Assembly: GCA_030063045.1 (NCBI GenBank)
Contig: JAQSEB010000150.1
Span: 248,001 to 312,000, forward strand
Reading direction: 5' to 3'
Length of the DNA stretch: 64,000 nucleotides
Origin: Pratylenchus scribneri
Taxonomy: Eukaryota; Nematoda; Chromadorea; Rhabditida; Pratylenchidae
The notes under the pieces: model-generated
What the model was told of the DNA's origin: nothing
Databases searched by the model: none
Seen by the model: the letters and a program-made list of their open reading frames with translations, nothing else
Made by a program: the position numbers and the translations under genes
Part shown: positions 23,001 through 37,427 of the stretch, in pieces
How the letters are laid out: every line of letters begins with the position of its first letter
Position numbering within the stretch: position 1 is the first letter of the stretch

Positions 23001-25595
23001 TTCTTCTAAAATTTAAGGAATTTAATAAATTATTAAATAAACAAATATAAATTATTTCAATATTTTATGAGATATTACTATATGATATTTAATTTATTAA
23101 AATAAAAGATTTCAGCAATCCAGAATAATCAATTTTGATGGATTTTAAAGAAATACTTTTTTCTCTTATAAATTGAATATATCGAACTTTTTTTTATTAT
23201 TATTATATTAATTTACATTAATTTTTTAATTATTATTTTCTAAGATATTTTCAAATATCTTTTATAAGATTTGGCTATTTTTTATTTTTCTAAAAATTCT
23301 ATTCATTTTTAGTAAGTGTTTAATATTTTTTCTTATTAAATTGGATTTTTCGGCAAATTTTATTTTATTTTTTAATAGGTTTTTACTTTTTATTTGATTC
23401 ACTTTAAATTTTCTTATATATACAGCTGATTTATATCTGCACTTTTTTGAATAATATTATTTTAAAATTTTAAGTCATTTTTAAATCATTTTGTTCTCGT
23501 CAAATTTTTAATTTATATTGGTTTTACCAAGCAAATAAAAAAAATTATTTTTTTAAATATACATTCAATGCATATATTTGTAAAAATTTTTTATTACGGT
23601 ATTATTCTCATCACCACATTAATTCTAGAAAGTTTTATAATGCTATCAAAGATCCTTTCAACTAAAAATTATAGTCTTTAATCCTTCGAATAAGCTCCAT
23701 TCTCTTGAGCATTTATTTTAGTATACAATATATATTCTCTATGATGTTTTTTTTATTGAATATATTTTTTTAATTTCTAAAATTAAATTTTTCGATTTAT
23801 ATAAAAGTATTTTAATAAATTTTAAAAATATTGATTATTTTCTTAAATTTTTATTTTCAATTTATCTTTTAAACTTTGTATAATTTTCTGAGAAAATGTA
23901 ATTCTTTTTATTAAATAATAGAAATAAAAATTTTAAACATTTAACCCTTTATTTTTATATATTAATATCTTCTGAATATTTTACTGAAAATAAAATATAA
24001 ATCATAATATTAATTCATGAAATTTATATTATTGCTTATTTTTAATTAAAAAGGTGCATTCCATATAGAGTAACAATGAAAAAATCTTATAATATATAAT
24101 TCTATATAAGCAGCACATGTTGAGGATATATGTTCATTCATTTTTGTGCACCTATTTGATGTACTATTATAAATCTTTTTGCTTTCACGCTGTTCTTTTT
24201 AAAATAATTTTAAAAATATTTATTTTTTAAATTTTATGGATTTTTTTTTATTTACCATCGATTATCTTTCAAATATTTGAAATTTAATAATTAATAAAAT
24301 TAATTATTTAAAATTTTTTATGTTGGAAATTTTCTAATTTACGATTTCTAGTGCATCGGATGTATCGCTGCCAAACAATGAAGAATCTTTTATCAATAAT
24401 CATACTGTTTTTAACAATCGGATTAAATATAGAAGATCTTTTAGAATATTTTAGTTTTTTTTTCTAAATTTTTTTATTCAAAATTAGCAAAAATATTATT
24501 AAATTTTATAAAATTTCATTCATTACTTTTTATGAATATTTATTCTTTTCAATGGATTATATATTAATAATTTTATATTCAATATATTATAAAAACAAAA
24601 TTAATTTGTAGGGAAAATATCAATATAATATTTAAATTAAAAATTGTTTTAGATTTCTTTCAAAAGACTATTAAAGAAAATTTTCATATTAATTCAATAC
24701 ATTTTAATTTTACAAACAAATTTTTCGTAAAAAGATTTATCAATTAATATATTTTACAAACTTGATCATTTATCTTAAATTTTTAAATGTTTTTTGATTT
24801 ATAAATCTTAGCAAAATACAAAAATTTTTATAAATATAGTGGATCTTCAATAATTTCCCAAAAGTTTGAATAGATAATATTTAATTTATAATGATAATTT
24901 TTGGTAAATTTCCTAAATTAAATTTGCTTAATTATTTATAAAAAATACATATTTGTTACATATTAGAATAAATTTAAATTAGGCAATAATTCTTTTTAAA
25001 TTTATGGATTTATTTATTTTAATTAAATCCTAAAATATTAATTTGGCCATAATACCCATATGAAACTTTGATCGTATTTAAATGCAATGGATTTGATTCA
25101 TATTTATAATGCATTTATTAATCAACAAGTAATATCGTTATTAAGATTATTTATTTGCAAAATTATTTTAATATTTTAATGTTATAATTAAATCTTCTAA
25201 AATTCATTAATATTTGGATTTGTTTCCTGTTTTCAAATCCGACTTATTTTCATACAATAAAAAATTAAAAAAATTTTATATCATTTTTTGAACAATATAT
25301 AAATATAATTATTTAATATTTATTTAATATATTAAAAAATTTTGAATAATAAATTAATATTATTCGAATTTATTGCTAATTTAAATTATTCCCAACGCTG
25401 GAATAAACGGAAAAAAAGATTCACTAAATAAGTTTTCAATATGTTGTCCAAATTACGATTTGAAATAAACTAAAATTTTAAAGAACAAATTGTTTAATTA
25501 ATTTTTTAATTTTTATAAAATTAGATTTAAGGTTTATTTATTTTTGATAAAATGAATTGACTACAACAACAAAGAGGATTTAATATAAAAATTTA
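20021..25595. other. AT desert
   Basis: No supported gene. Slightly richer patches occur near 21005-21070, 21955-22050 and 24345-24425, without convincing frames or splice sites. The rest is A/T runs and short words. Confidence 0.6.
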
Positions 25596-25730
25596 ACGCC
25601 TTGATTCATGAACGAGATTATTTTTGCGCCATGAAGTGAATGTGGAAGATGAATCGACAGGCAAATTAGAAGGAATCTCAGGGCCATAGATCAACGTCGA
25701 TATCGAGAGAATTAAATTTTTAATTAACTC
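25596..25730 (-). other. 45-codon coding-like patch, minus strand
   Basis: The minus strand is open for 45 codons with no stop or ATG. Bases 25596-25705 are clearly richer in G+C than the surroundings and encode YGPEIPSNLPVDSSSTFTSW followed by a basic tail. The plus strand is broken by stops over most of the same bases. The beginning of the frame (25706-25730) is AT-type. I cannot name a family or define splice sites. It could be a decayed gene or retroelement fragment, a small exon, or chance. Confidence 0.2.
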
Positions 25731-28700
25731 TTATATTTTTCATGGTAATTTTTATATTTATTTCATCATTTGATATTTATATTATTATTTTTTTTAAATG
25801 AATTATAATAAATGTAATTAATAAATTCTTTATAATAGTGATAAAAATTTAAAAATTTCTATTGAGTTTAATTTTTTTATTTAACAATTTTTTTTCTTTA
25901 TATAATATATATAATTTTATATAAAAATATTTATTCTTATTAATTATATCAATGTTTTTAATACAATTTTTAATTGCTTTTATCCAATACATAGTTTTAA
26001 TTGTATTTTTAAAAAAGTAAAAAGAAATTAATTATTTTTTTTTTAATTTGTCACTAGCAAATTGATTTTTGTTGGAGTTATCCCTATATTTTCATGCAAT
26101 ATGGAAATTAGATTATTTAATTTTTAGTTAATTTATAAAATATTATTTTTTAATATTTAAATTTAGACATAATTTTAAATATTCTGATATATTAAAATTT
26201 TTATTTATATGAAGAGATTTATATTCATTTTATTATTAATATTATAATAGAATAAATATCGATATTTCTTTTATTCTTGAATTTGAAGTCATTAGAATAT
26301 TTAAATGATATAAAATTTTTGCATCATAAAGCATTGGTTTTTTTTTTAATAAAATAATGTTTAAATATTTTTTTTTGGATTTAGTATTATTTTATTTTTC
26401 CCTTTTATTATTATTTATTTTATTTTATTCTAAATACTATTAAATTCTTATACATTTCATGCAGCAATGATGCCATCAAATGAGATGGATATTTTAAATT
26501 ATTTCCATCAAAAATTTAAGTTTATATATGTAACATCCCCAATTATTTATGTCCTAATATAGAGGTGAAAAGAAATTTCTCTGCTGAAAATATAAATTTT
26601 CTAAATTGAGCAAATTTTTTCTTGCCATATTTACTGCCTATTTATAGATAAAATGGTCTCTTTATTATTGTCCTTGATACATGATGCTTATTTTTTTATA
26701 CAAATTTTAAAATAAATTTAGTTTTAATAATTAGAATTATTTTCTAAAGAAATAATTTATCATTATTTTTATTGATTTTTGATTATTTGTGTACAAGAAT
26801 TTTCTTGATATTTGTGAAGTTATAACATCCTCTAAATGATAAAAAAAAAGATTTTTGAGAAACATTTATCTTTACAACATAAAAAAGAGTATTCGCCACG
26901 CCAATTGGAATTAGAATTATATACGTTTTAAAGAAAAAAGCTTTATCCGGATAAATAAGCTGAAATTATTTGATATTTTATCATATTTATTTAATATAAA
27001 TTTTAATAAGAATCTTTTTTTCTTATAATTTTTTCATTTAATTATTTTTTTGATCAAATTAGGCTTAACTCTGAATATTTAAACTATAATTATTATATAG
27101 GCATTGACACACATAATTATTCAATACCAAATTAATATATTCCATAAATTATTTTCTCTAATTTTTCATTCTAAATTCAATACTTTCAGAAAGAATTTTT
27201 TTAATGATAAATAATCATTTTTGAAAAAAAAACAATTATTTTTATGATCAACGCAAATTTTTTAAATAATATTTTTTTATTATAAAATTTTATTTGTTTG
27301 GGAAGATCCTCGATTTAAATTTTTAATATATAATTAATTTTTTCTTTCCGCAGTATAATTCTATAGAAAATAATATAATTTTATAATTATTTTATAAAAT
27401 TTTAATTAATTTTTTCGTTTTATATCAAATTAATATAAAATTTTTAATTTTTTTAAAAATTTCAATCGATATCGCTATTCATTTCAATTAGGGCCATTAA
27501 TTCATTGAGTTTTTTTATTAAAATAAATAGAATGTTTTGTTTTGATAAATTTTTGGAGCTTATTACTTAATAAATTTTATTTTACTATTTATTTTTATTT
27601 TATAATTTTTATGAAATAGTTAAAATTAATTTTAAAATCTTCATACTAAGATATTATTTGAAAATATATTTGATTATAGATCTTCAATAAATTTTTTTTT
27701 AATCTTTCATTTATATTTTATGATAATTTATTCATGCGTATCATGTGGTCAATTCTGTAACTTAATTGGTTTTTCGCGTCCATAGCGAATGTTTCTTCAA
27801 TATAATCTTAGTGATACAGATATTCATTTTTTTAATTATTAAAAAATGTAAAGTAATTTGATATTTTCTCATTTATTCTTTCCAATAATTTTTTGATTTT
27901 CTTCGCAATTCTTCGCTGGATAAGAAATTATTTTTTTTCAGATTAATTCAATTTTCAGATAAATATATATTAATTTTTTTAAAATTATCAATGCCTTGAT
28001 TGATATTAAATCCTTTTTTAGAATTTTTTTCTCAAATTCAGATTTTATCAGCCACAAAAATTGTATTACGTTTGATTTTTCTATTAAAATATTAATAAAA
28101 TAAGTACTGTCAATTATACGCTACAATTTCTATGTCAATCATAATTTAATAAATATTTTTTTTCTTAAAAAATTTGAAAATTATCAAATATTTGTTATAA
28201 TTCGGTCAATAATTTTTTGATTATTTTAAAATTTTGAGAGATTTTTATTATATTGAATTTTATTTATTATTAAATTTTCAATGACAAATAATATTTTATT
28301 ATTAATTTAATTATTTTATCTATTTCCTTCTTATTATAAATTAATCTACTTCTTCGTTTAAATATATTTCTAATTATATTTAGATATATTTTAATCGGTA
28401 TTAATTTCTAATTGTCATATTTCTCAAAATTTTCATATGTTTTATCAAATGAATATTTTTAATTTTATATTATTCTCAAATGAATAGGTATAAATTTTTA
28501 ATTTGATATAATTCTTATTTTGCTTTTTTCATTATATATGTATATAAATTTCAAGTATTTTAAGTTTTAATTTCAAATAAAAAATATTTTATCAACATCA
28601 TATTTTAATTGTTAAAATTTTCATTTATAAAATATTGTAATAAAGGCTTTTTCTAGGCTTCATTTTTGAACTGTTATTAACAAATTGATCAATTATATTA

Positions 28701-31700
28701 TTTTTCATAATATGCTTATTCTTGATAAATTAAATTACTTAAATATACAATATTTTCTCAGAAATTTATTATTAATTTAATAATTTTAATAATTATTTAT
28801 ACTATCAAATTACTATTGATTTAAATTTATAACGAATATGTTGAAATAATTTTATATTAATGCGTTAAATATTAATTTTTATTTTTAATTAGATTTTACA
28901 ATATTTCATATGATATTGTCTTATATATTTTATTTTATACTTTTATTTTCTGAAAATATATTTATTTAATAGTATTAAATATTCTAATTAAATTTTTATG
29001 ATAAAAATTTTCGCATTCTACCATCATGCATTTAATTTACACAAATTATTTATTTATATAAATGGGAAGAGAAAAATACTTCGAAAAATAATTTTTCATT
29101 AATGCTGATCGTATTTTTTAAAAATTTTTTTAAAATTTATTTCAAAAAGTTATTTAAATTAATTTTAAAATATATTACAATTTATGACCAGAAATATTTA
29201 CCTTTCTTTTTTTCTAAAATTATATTAGAAATAAGCTTTTTTGTTCGTTCTATATTTGATAAATTTTATTTCTAATTAATTTTAAAATAATTTTTTTCTA
29301 GAAATTATTTATTTATATATCTTTTAATATTTTCAATTGTTTTCATTATCATAATTAATTATTTATTCTTTTACAATATATTTTTTATTTTAGATGTGAA
29401 ATTCTTTATGCTTTTGATTTTTAAATTTGATTTCCTAATGAATCTGATTCTTTATGTTTCTTATATTTTATTAATATTTATTTTGTTTGATCGGCATAAT
29501 TCTTTTTTGATTTTTTGTGGAAATTCTTATATCCAGTGATTTACTTAATTTTTGCGATATTTCTAAGAAACATTTAAAATCCGATGATTTTGCATAATTC
29601 TGTGATATTTAGGATTTTTTATTTTAGATACTTTTTTTGCTTCTTGTATCTGTAATTTTTATCACTCAAATTTAAATTCAATTTAAAATATTTTATTACT
29701 CTTATATTTGTACGTTTATTTTTATATTTTTATATCAGTCTTTTTTTCTTCTTATTTTATAAGATTAAAAAAAATTGGCTATTTGATTTGCATATAATTG
29801 ATCTTTTTTAATTCAAATTATAATATTTGTTCTTTCTAAAATTTTTTTTCACAATGAATATAACAATAAATATTTAGATATTCTGAGCATATGTTTTGAA
29901 TCGACTCAATTTTTCAGTTATTTTTGCATTTTTGAAAATAATTAATATTTAAAATATATTATTTTTTCAAATTTACATAATTTTATTTTGATTATAAAAA
30001 TGCCCCACGTTCTTAATTAGCAAATATAATTTAAATATTTTATTTATTTATTTTTCTTCTATAGAAAATTTAATAAATATTCTTTAAAATTTTATTTTTT
30101 AAATTAATTTATTTTTAATAATATAAATTCATAATACTTTCATTTGTTCCTTTGTCTTTACATAATAAATTGTTAAATGATATTTTATTTTTCTAATGCA
30201 TTTATTTCTCCATTTCAAATCATTTTTTGTCTTCATTTTGTAGATAATAAATCCGGTGATTAAAAGTGCAACTCATGGCTTATGCGATTCTTTACCCCCT
30301 CTTTATTTTGTTGAATTTTTAATTGTCATTCAATTTATATTGGCAATTTATGGATTCTATTAATTTTATGATATAAAATTAGTAATTTGCTTATTTTAAT
30401 TTTATGGATAATTTTAATATAAAATTTTTTCTATAAATTTTATTATGATCATAATATTTTAATTTATCTTATTAAAAATTTGAATAGATGATCTTAGAGT
30501 AATAAACGACTTTTTTCCAAAAATATTTTCTTTTATAAAATTTATTTTTCTTTTAAAATATATTAAAAAAATGATTAATTAATTGAATTAATTTATTTTA
30601 ATCAAATCAATAATTTTTAATTTATTTAAATTTTAATTTATCATAATTCTACTTGTCATTTATTATTAATTTACTTAATAATATCTTTAATCGTATTCAT
30701 CATGAATGGAGTTTTTTAATGAGATCTGTAATTTTGTCTTTATAAAAAATTTATCTTGATAAATTATTGAAATTTTTTTGCATTAACCAATTTTATCGAA
30801 TTCATCCTAGATAAATAAATAATGGAAATTGTAAATAAATTTGTCTATTTACTTTAGAAAATTTTCAGATCTTCAGAATCAATTTCAAGTTGGAATTATA
30901 ATATAGAAAATTTTAAATCCATTTAATAATGAAAACCTTATTTTATAATTTATTTGCCCTCTAGTTTTCAAACAATTGGATAAAGCCATAAATTCGAGTA
31001 AAAAATTAAAATTTGCAGATTAATAATTAAAATTATTTATTATGCATTTTGGATTTTTTTTTAATTTTTTCCTTTTTCAATTATTTTTTATAGAAAATAA
31101 TAAATCATACTTTTGGATATAAAGTGAAATTTTCATCCCGGTTTATTAGAGATTTTTATATTTAATCATTTAAATGATTATGAAAATTACTTTATTTTTA
31201 CAAAATTTATAATTGCATCAACAATTAAATTAATTTTAATTTATCTTTGATAAAATTTAAAAAATCAACTTTTACGAAACTGACGCAATCTTTGAATATC
31301 GAAAATTTCTTTTGAAAAAAATTTTATATGTACAAAATATTACTTTAATTCTACTTATTTTCTCAGACAAATGCTTGCATCCATTTGCCGAATAATTATA
31401 ATTTTGATTTCTGTTAAAATTTTTATATTCTCTATCAAGGCAAGTTCGCTCAATGAAATATGGACATAGAACAAAACGATTAATTTTAAATTAGTTAAAA
31501 TTCAAATAAATATTTAATAATCCTATCATAATTTGAATTGATTTTTCTAATCTTCCCTATGTTCCAAATTCAAATTTAACAATTAAAAATTAAATATTAT
31601 TAGGGGCGAAATAATATCATATTAGAAATATGAAATTACTTTCAATGTAATCTAATATACTTATAATGTTTAAATTTTAAAATTTAAATTAATAGGTTTT

Positions 31701-32024
31701 TATTAATTGATTTTCTATAATTTACTAATTTCATTTTAAATTAAATAATATAATATAATAATTTTTACATTTATAAAAAATTTATTTTTTTTTTCAATTC
31801 TAATTATTTAAAATATTTTTCTTGACACCAATTTGAATTCAATTACTTGATTGATACATATTCAATTGGCATATATTTCGAAGAATATTTTCATAGGAGT
31901 AGTCTTATATTACTTTATTCTTTTGAATTATCATTTTGTTGTCGCCAATGAACTTATGAGTTTTTATTTAGTAGATTTTAACAATATTTTTTGTATCTTT
32001 ATATAAATTCATTCCATTTTGAAG
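25731..32024. other. AT desert
   Basis: About 6.3 kb with no supported gene, RNA or long repeat. A mildly richer stretch near 30250-30300 has no clear frame. Composition is otherwise uniformly A/T, with T exceeding A on this strand in the sampled lines. Confidence 0.6.
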
Positions 32025-32070
32025 ATTGATAGATGGAGACGGTTTATCTGCATACACCAGAAAGGTAAGA
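32025..32070 (+). other. Possible small exon with strong splice donor
   Basis: CAGAAAG|GTAAGA (donor GT at 32065-32066) is one of the best 5' splice-site matches in the window. A small richer patch lies just before it. TTTTGAAG at 32017-32024 could be the acceptor, giving a 40-base exon open in two frames. Alternatively, an ATG at 32033 would start a coding exon METVYLHTPE ending at 32064. The piece is too short to identify. Confidence 0.25.
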
Positions 32071-35000
32071 AGAACAGTTATTTTCGTCAATTAAACGAAT
32101 ATTTTCTCTTTATTTTTACACTAATTCCAACATACATAGAAATTAAATCCATTTCTATATAATACATTTAGAAATAAAATTATTTTAATTGCATTCCGAA
32201 AAATGATTCATCAATTTATCGTAAATTATTTTGAAAATAAATTTTTATAACTTGCCAAGGCATCAAGGCGCAATAAAAATTTTCGTTTAATCAGGGAAAG
32301 TCTTCCAATTTTTTGTAAGGAAAGAGTCATTCGAAGTCATTTCACTTATCTAGTTATTTCAACAATTTATTATTATTATAATTAATATTTATTACAATTT
32401 AAAAATGGATATGCGAGTAAAATTTCATTTACGATTTCGATTATTCATAAAATTGCCTTAGTTATTATAAATGATAGCCAAGAAAGATTAAATAATACCA
32501 CTGAAAATTTTAATTTTATCTAAATTACTGAGACTAAATTTAAAATTTTTGAAATTTTTAATTATATGATTTTTATATAAAATCAGAAACATATGATTAT
32601 AGAATTGACTAATCTAGACATATGAATATTAATTGTTATTTCTTTTAAAATTAATTTAAAATAAAATTTTAGAAAATATTATAAATAAATTTCATTTTAA
32701 AGATAATATAAAATTTAATTAAATAAATAATATATTTTTATTTATGTATATTTAAGAAATTTTTGTGTTGATTTCGCTAATTTTAATTTTGTAAAAAATT
32801 TCTTTTTTTATACTAAAATTTCCATATAAATTTTTGCCTCTAAATACTTGGAATAATTAAAAAATTAGGAAGCAATTTAAGATTATATTTCACTATTTTA
32901 TTTCTGTACATATTAAAAATATTAAATGTCATTTTATATATGGTAATTTTATCGTTCCATAATTTTATCTTGAGATAATTTTTATAAATTTTATATATAT
33001 GTATAAGTTTATTTTCTTATAATAATTTTTATAGTTATATAATTCAATTTTTCAATATAATAATATTAAATTAAATTGTTTTCTATAATTTGTTGCTTTT
33101 AATTAATTTAATTTCTAAATAAATTAATTCTTTATGAAATAAAATCTAATAAATATTGATGATTCATTCATTTTCATTCAATTGAATCTAAATTTTACAG
33201 TGCCACAAAAATCTGACCATTTATTAAAGTTATAGAGAGAATTATAAAATTCTCAAATTATTTTTTGTTAAAAAAAGTGAATATGTAGCAAGAGATATTA
33301 TATTCCAATTTTAATAATATTTTTTAATTAAATAAACATTTTTATATGTAGGAACATCATTAATAAAGTTGTTTAATAAAGAAAATTTTTCGCCATTGCC
33401 ATCATTCCTAATTTCCCAATTTAAAGTAATTTTCCAAATTATTTTAATGTAATTTTATTAAAGGGAAAACATTCTACATATTTTTAAAATTTAATATTTA
33501 ATTAAAATTTATAAATATAACAGTCGAAAAAATAAAATTATGCAATTTTATTTCAATTTATTTTCTCCTTTTTCTATTTAATTTTTTTATTTTTAATTCT
33601 CATAATTTATCTTCAATTTTAAAATTGATATGTCCTATAAAATATATATTTTTACAAATTCCAACACTTTACGTAATTTAAATTAAATAGTTTTTTAAAA
33701 TATTTATTTATAATAATCAAACTAATTTTTTATTATATAATATTTAATTTTTTCTTAGCAAATAATAGTTGAATATTTTGATATCATTATTTCATTTGTT
33801 ATTTATGTTAAGATTTTATTTTTCTTCTTAAAATTTTGATTTTTATATTATTTAAACATTGCGGAAACATATTTTTATTTATAAATTGTAAAATTTATAA
33901 ATATAAAAATTTTGAATATAATTTAATCTTTATATTAAAAACTCATTAGAATTATTTATATTATTATAAAAAAATTAAAATATTAAAAATTCTTTTTTTA
34001 TAGAATTTTATTTATATTTATCATAATTTTTTATTTTTTTTTATTTTAATAAAATTATACCGTTCAAAATAATTTTAAATTTGATTAAAAAATTATTTTA
34101 TTTTACGATCATGCTTTTCCGCTTCATATTCAATAAGCCAAGGAATTCTTTCTAAAATGTATCGATAAAGATGGACCACCTAAGAAAAAAATTCTTAGAC
34201 TTTTATTTTAATCGTTTAATTTTAAATTTAATATATATTTATTTTAAAAAACATAATTAAAATCTAATTTTTGCTTTATTTAAAAAAATATTTCTTAATC
34301 ATTACTGAAAATTAAAAATTATTTTATTAATATTTAATCTGTTTTTATCATAATTTTTATTAGAGTTTTTCATAATAATATACTCTTACGCATTTAGATC
34401 TCCATGTTCTAAATCATATTTTTGAAAATTCATTAAAAATTAAATAGAAAATTGAGAATTTTCTTTCACGATGATAATAGATTAGTCATTAAAATATACA
34501 TTCATAAAATTGCAAAGTCTTTCCTTTTTAAAAGAATAAAATGTAAAATTTTTAATGCAAATAACATAATTATTTTATTTAGATATAAATAAATTTTCTC
34601 ATTTAAACATCAAAGAAAATTTCAAAATAAATTTTGACTTTAATATAAATTCATTTTATCTTTTATAATGTTTTGCTAAATTTTATTATTATTAAAAATT
34701 TTCAAAGCTTTTTTTAAAATATCATTGTTTCTATATCATAAAAATGAAGATTTAATTATTTAAAAATTAATGAAATCAGCAATAATAAATAGCATATTAA
34801 GTAATATTTTTGTTAATTTTTTTTCATTAAGACGGAATTGTCTATAGTTTTTGGGATTTAATTGAGGGAAAATTTAATATAGAAAGTCGTTAATAATGAA
34901 CAAAAATAATAATTTTTTTTACTCTTATCCAAAATAAAGATTTCTCGACAAACAATTCATTTTTGCATCATAAGACAAAGACACAATGATAATAAATAAT

Positions 35001-35580
35001 AATTTTAAAATATTTTAAAAATGATTGTAATAATTTTTAATTTAATTATAAGATTTTTGAAAAGAAAACCGGACATTTGCAAAAGTTTATTATAAAATTA
35101 TTTGTTTTATTTATTTAATTTTTTTATTAATTTTTGATTATGAATATTTATTTTTTATATATTTTCTACTTTTTTTTAATTTTAATATTTAAATTTATAT
35201 ACAATTTCCTAATAAAATTGTCTTTCATTTATTCTGAAAATTATTAAATATCTTTAGTAAAATAATGTCATTGCATTATTTTATATTTAAAATACTTATA
35301 TGATTTTTAATTATTAATTATTTTATGATTGAAAACATATTTCAATTATTGTTTAATGAATTCTATTAATGTTTTTTTATTGAAACATTTTATGCTTGAT
35401 ATTTTTTAAATAATTGATATTTTTAAACTTTTTTTATTAATAATTTAAAGTTAATAATTATTTCAACTGTAGTAGCAAAAATTTGCCAAATTCCTTTTAT
35501 TATTACCATCAATATCAAATTGATCATAATTTTATAAATTTTTATAATCCTCCTTAAGTCAAATATCCAAGAATTAATCA
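32071..35580. other. AT desert
   Basis: No supported gene. A mildly richer stretch near 32255-32345 contains no convincing frame. The rest is A/T runs. Confidence 0.6.
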
Positions 35581-35765
35581 AAAAATAGTAATTTGGTTAA
35601 AGCTGGTTTTGTAGAATCCAAGCATGGCTTGATTCAAAGCCATTTGGAATAAATTGCAAAGCTCCTTCTCTGGATAAGTCGCTTTTTCCGAGAGTTCAAA
35701 AGGTCTTGGGCATATTCAGGTGAGAGTATTTCCGATGTTGGATGGATTTTTTTTGAGTGCCTTCA
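35581..35765. other. Richer patch, open on both strands; possible exon
   Basis: Bases ~35600-35765 have roughly normal composition. On the plus strand, TTTTGTAG (to 35614) and ATTCAG|GTGAGA (GT at 35720-35721) bracket a 105-base segment, a multiple of three. It is open in one frame and encodes WLDSKPFGINCKAPSLDKSL and then FPRVQKVLGIF. On the minus strand, 35715 down to 35581 is open for 45 codons, including CPRPFELSEKATYPEKEL. I recognise neither. A 7-bp hairpin (ATGGCTT/AAGCCAT, 35624-35643) lies inside. The splice-site fit favours a plus-strand exon; the minus frame has no matching donor. Confidence 0.3.
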
Positions 35766-37292
35766 TACATGTGATTTTGGTTTCTAATACGATAAATTAT
35801 CAAAATTTTTTTTTATTAATTTTCATATTTTTATATTCAAATTTATTCCGTCCTTTTCTTTTATTTTCATCTATATTTTAAAAATTTGAAATGAATATTT
35901 TTTTAGTTTATTCTATAAATTAATTATAAAAATTTTTTAAAATAATGAATAAAATTATTTTTTTTTATTGTTTATTTTTAATTATATTATATTTTTAATT
36001 GAAATAATTTTTTATCTAGACAATATTCTTTATAAATTGTGTATAATAAGCATCCTTTATAAAAAATTAGATAAATTATTAATAGAAAAATGTTTTTTTA
36101 ATTTTTATTTTATTTATTAATAATAAATTTTACAGATGGAAAATTTTTATCTGAAATTTATTAGCATAATTTTAATAAACAAATTTATTTTTTTTATTTC
36201 AGCAATTGCATATTAAATTATAGATAACTGTAAATTTTATTCAAAATTTAAATTGTTAATTCCTTTTTAAAAAAATATAATTTTTTCATTTATTTTATTA
36301 TTTAACTTCAATAACTATAATGCCTATTTATATTTATTACTATTTTTAAAAAGAAAATGTAAAAATTATTTCAGATTAATTCCTCTTCCTCTAGTAAAAA
36401 TGTAAAATATTTTACAAAATTTAAAAAACGGAAATTTACATACATGGCTTCAGTTAATTCCCACTCAAATGAAAATTTTAAATTTTTATCTGATCTGGAT
36501 CTGAAATACCACATGTAGCTCTACGTTTTGAAACACTTAATAAACATAAAAATTAAAATTATATTGAATAGATATTTTATGTAAAAAGCTTTTTTTTAAT
36601 CAAATTAATTAAAATTTTAAAATCAATTTTACACGATTTTCTTCTTCAATATTATCCAAATGCTTTCCATCATCCAGAATTTGATAATTAATCGAAATAA
36701 TCATTAAATTTATAAGGAAATTCTTTAAATTTTTTTAATTATTTTTTTTAACTAAAACTGTAATGAAAATCATTCTGCAGATAAATGAAAATGGAATCGA
36801 TCAATTAAACAATCTCCAAAATAAAAATATTTTAATTATTATTTTTACATTAAGTTTTACTTATTATTATATTTTTATTTTTATTTATGAAAATTTAATT
36901 TATTTATAATAATTCAAATATTTATTTTTATTTTAAAATTATAATCGAAGCAATTAATTTTTTCAAAATATAATTATTCTTCATACTCAATTTTTGTTGA
37001 TGACAATTACCCATAACAAATCGTCCATCGTTGAATTTGCACAAATTGCATTTATCACTTATAAAATGATTATTTATGATTCATTAAATTTTATATTTAA
37101 TATTCATTAAATTTTAAAAACATATATTGTTTGGAAAAAAAAGAATAAAAAATGAATAAAGTAATTTATTTGATTTAATTTATTTAAATAATTTTATTAT
37201 TAAAATTAATTTTATCGAATATAAAAAGTAATTTTGAATTGATATAATCTAAATAAAATTTAAACGATTTTACCCCTGGAGTTCTCATTTAA
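35766..37292. other. AT desert
   Basis: No gene, RNA or notable repeat seen. Composition returns to extreme AT within about 30 bases of the richer patch. Confidence 0.6.
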
Positions 37293-37427
37293 ATTAGAAA
37301 ATCTCTATTAACAATTGGGAGTATTGTTGGGAGAAAATATTCATGTTCCACTTTGTTTTTTTCAACTGTTGCTGAAGGAGAAATTATGTGGTTAGAAGTG
37401 CATACTTATGATAAAGAATGTACCTGG
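37293..37427 (+). other. 45-codon coding-like patch with possible donor
   Basis: Plus-strand frame with no stop for 45 codons and no ATG at its start, closed by TAA at 37428. Its second half has higher G+C and encodes STVAEGEIMWLEVHTYDKEC. CCTG|GTAAAT at 37423-37432 is a fair 5' splice-site match and would end the exon just before the stop. ATTAG at 37293-37297 could be the acceptor. Not recognised as any family. Chance cannot be excluded at this length. Confidence 0.22.
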
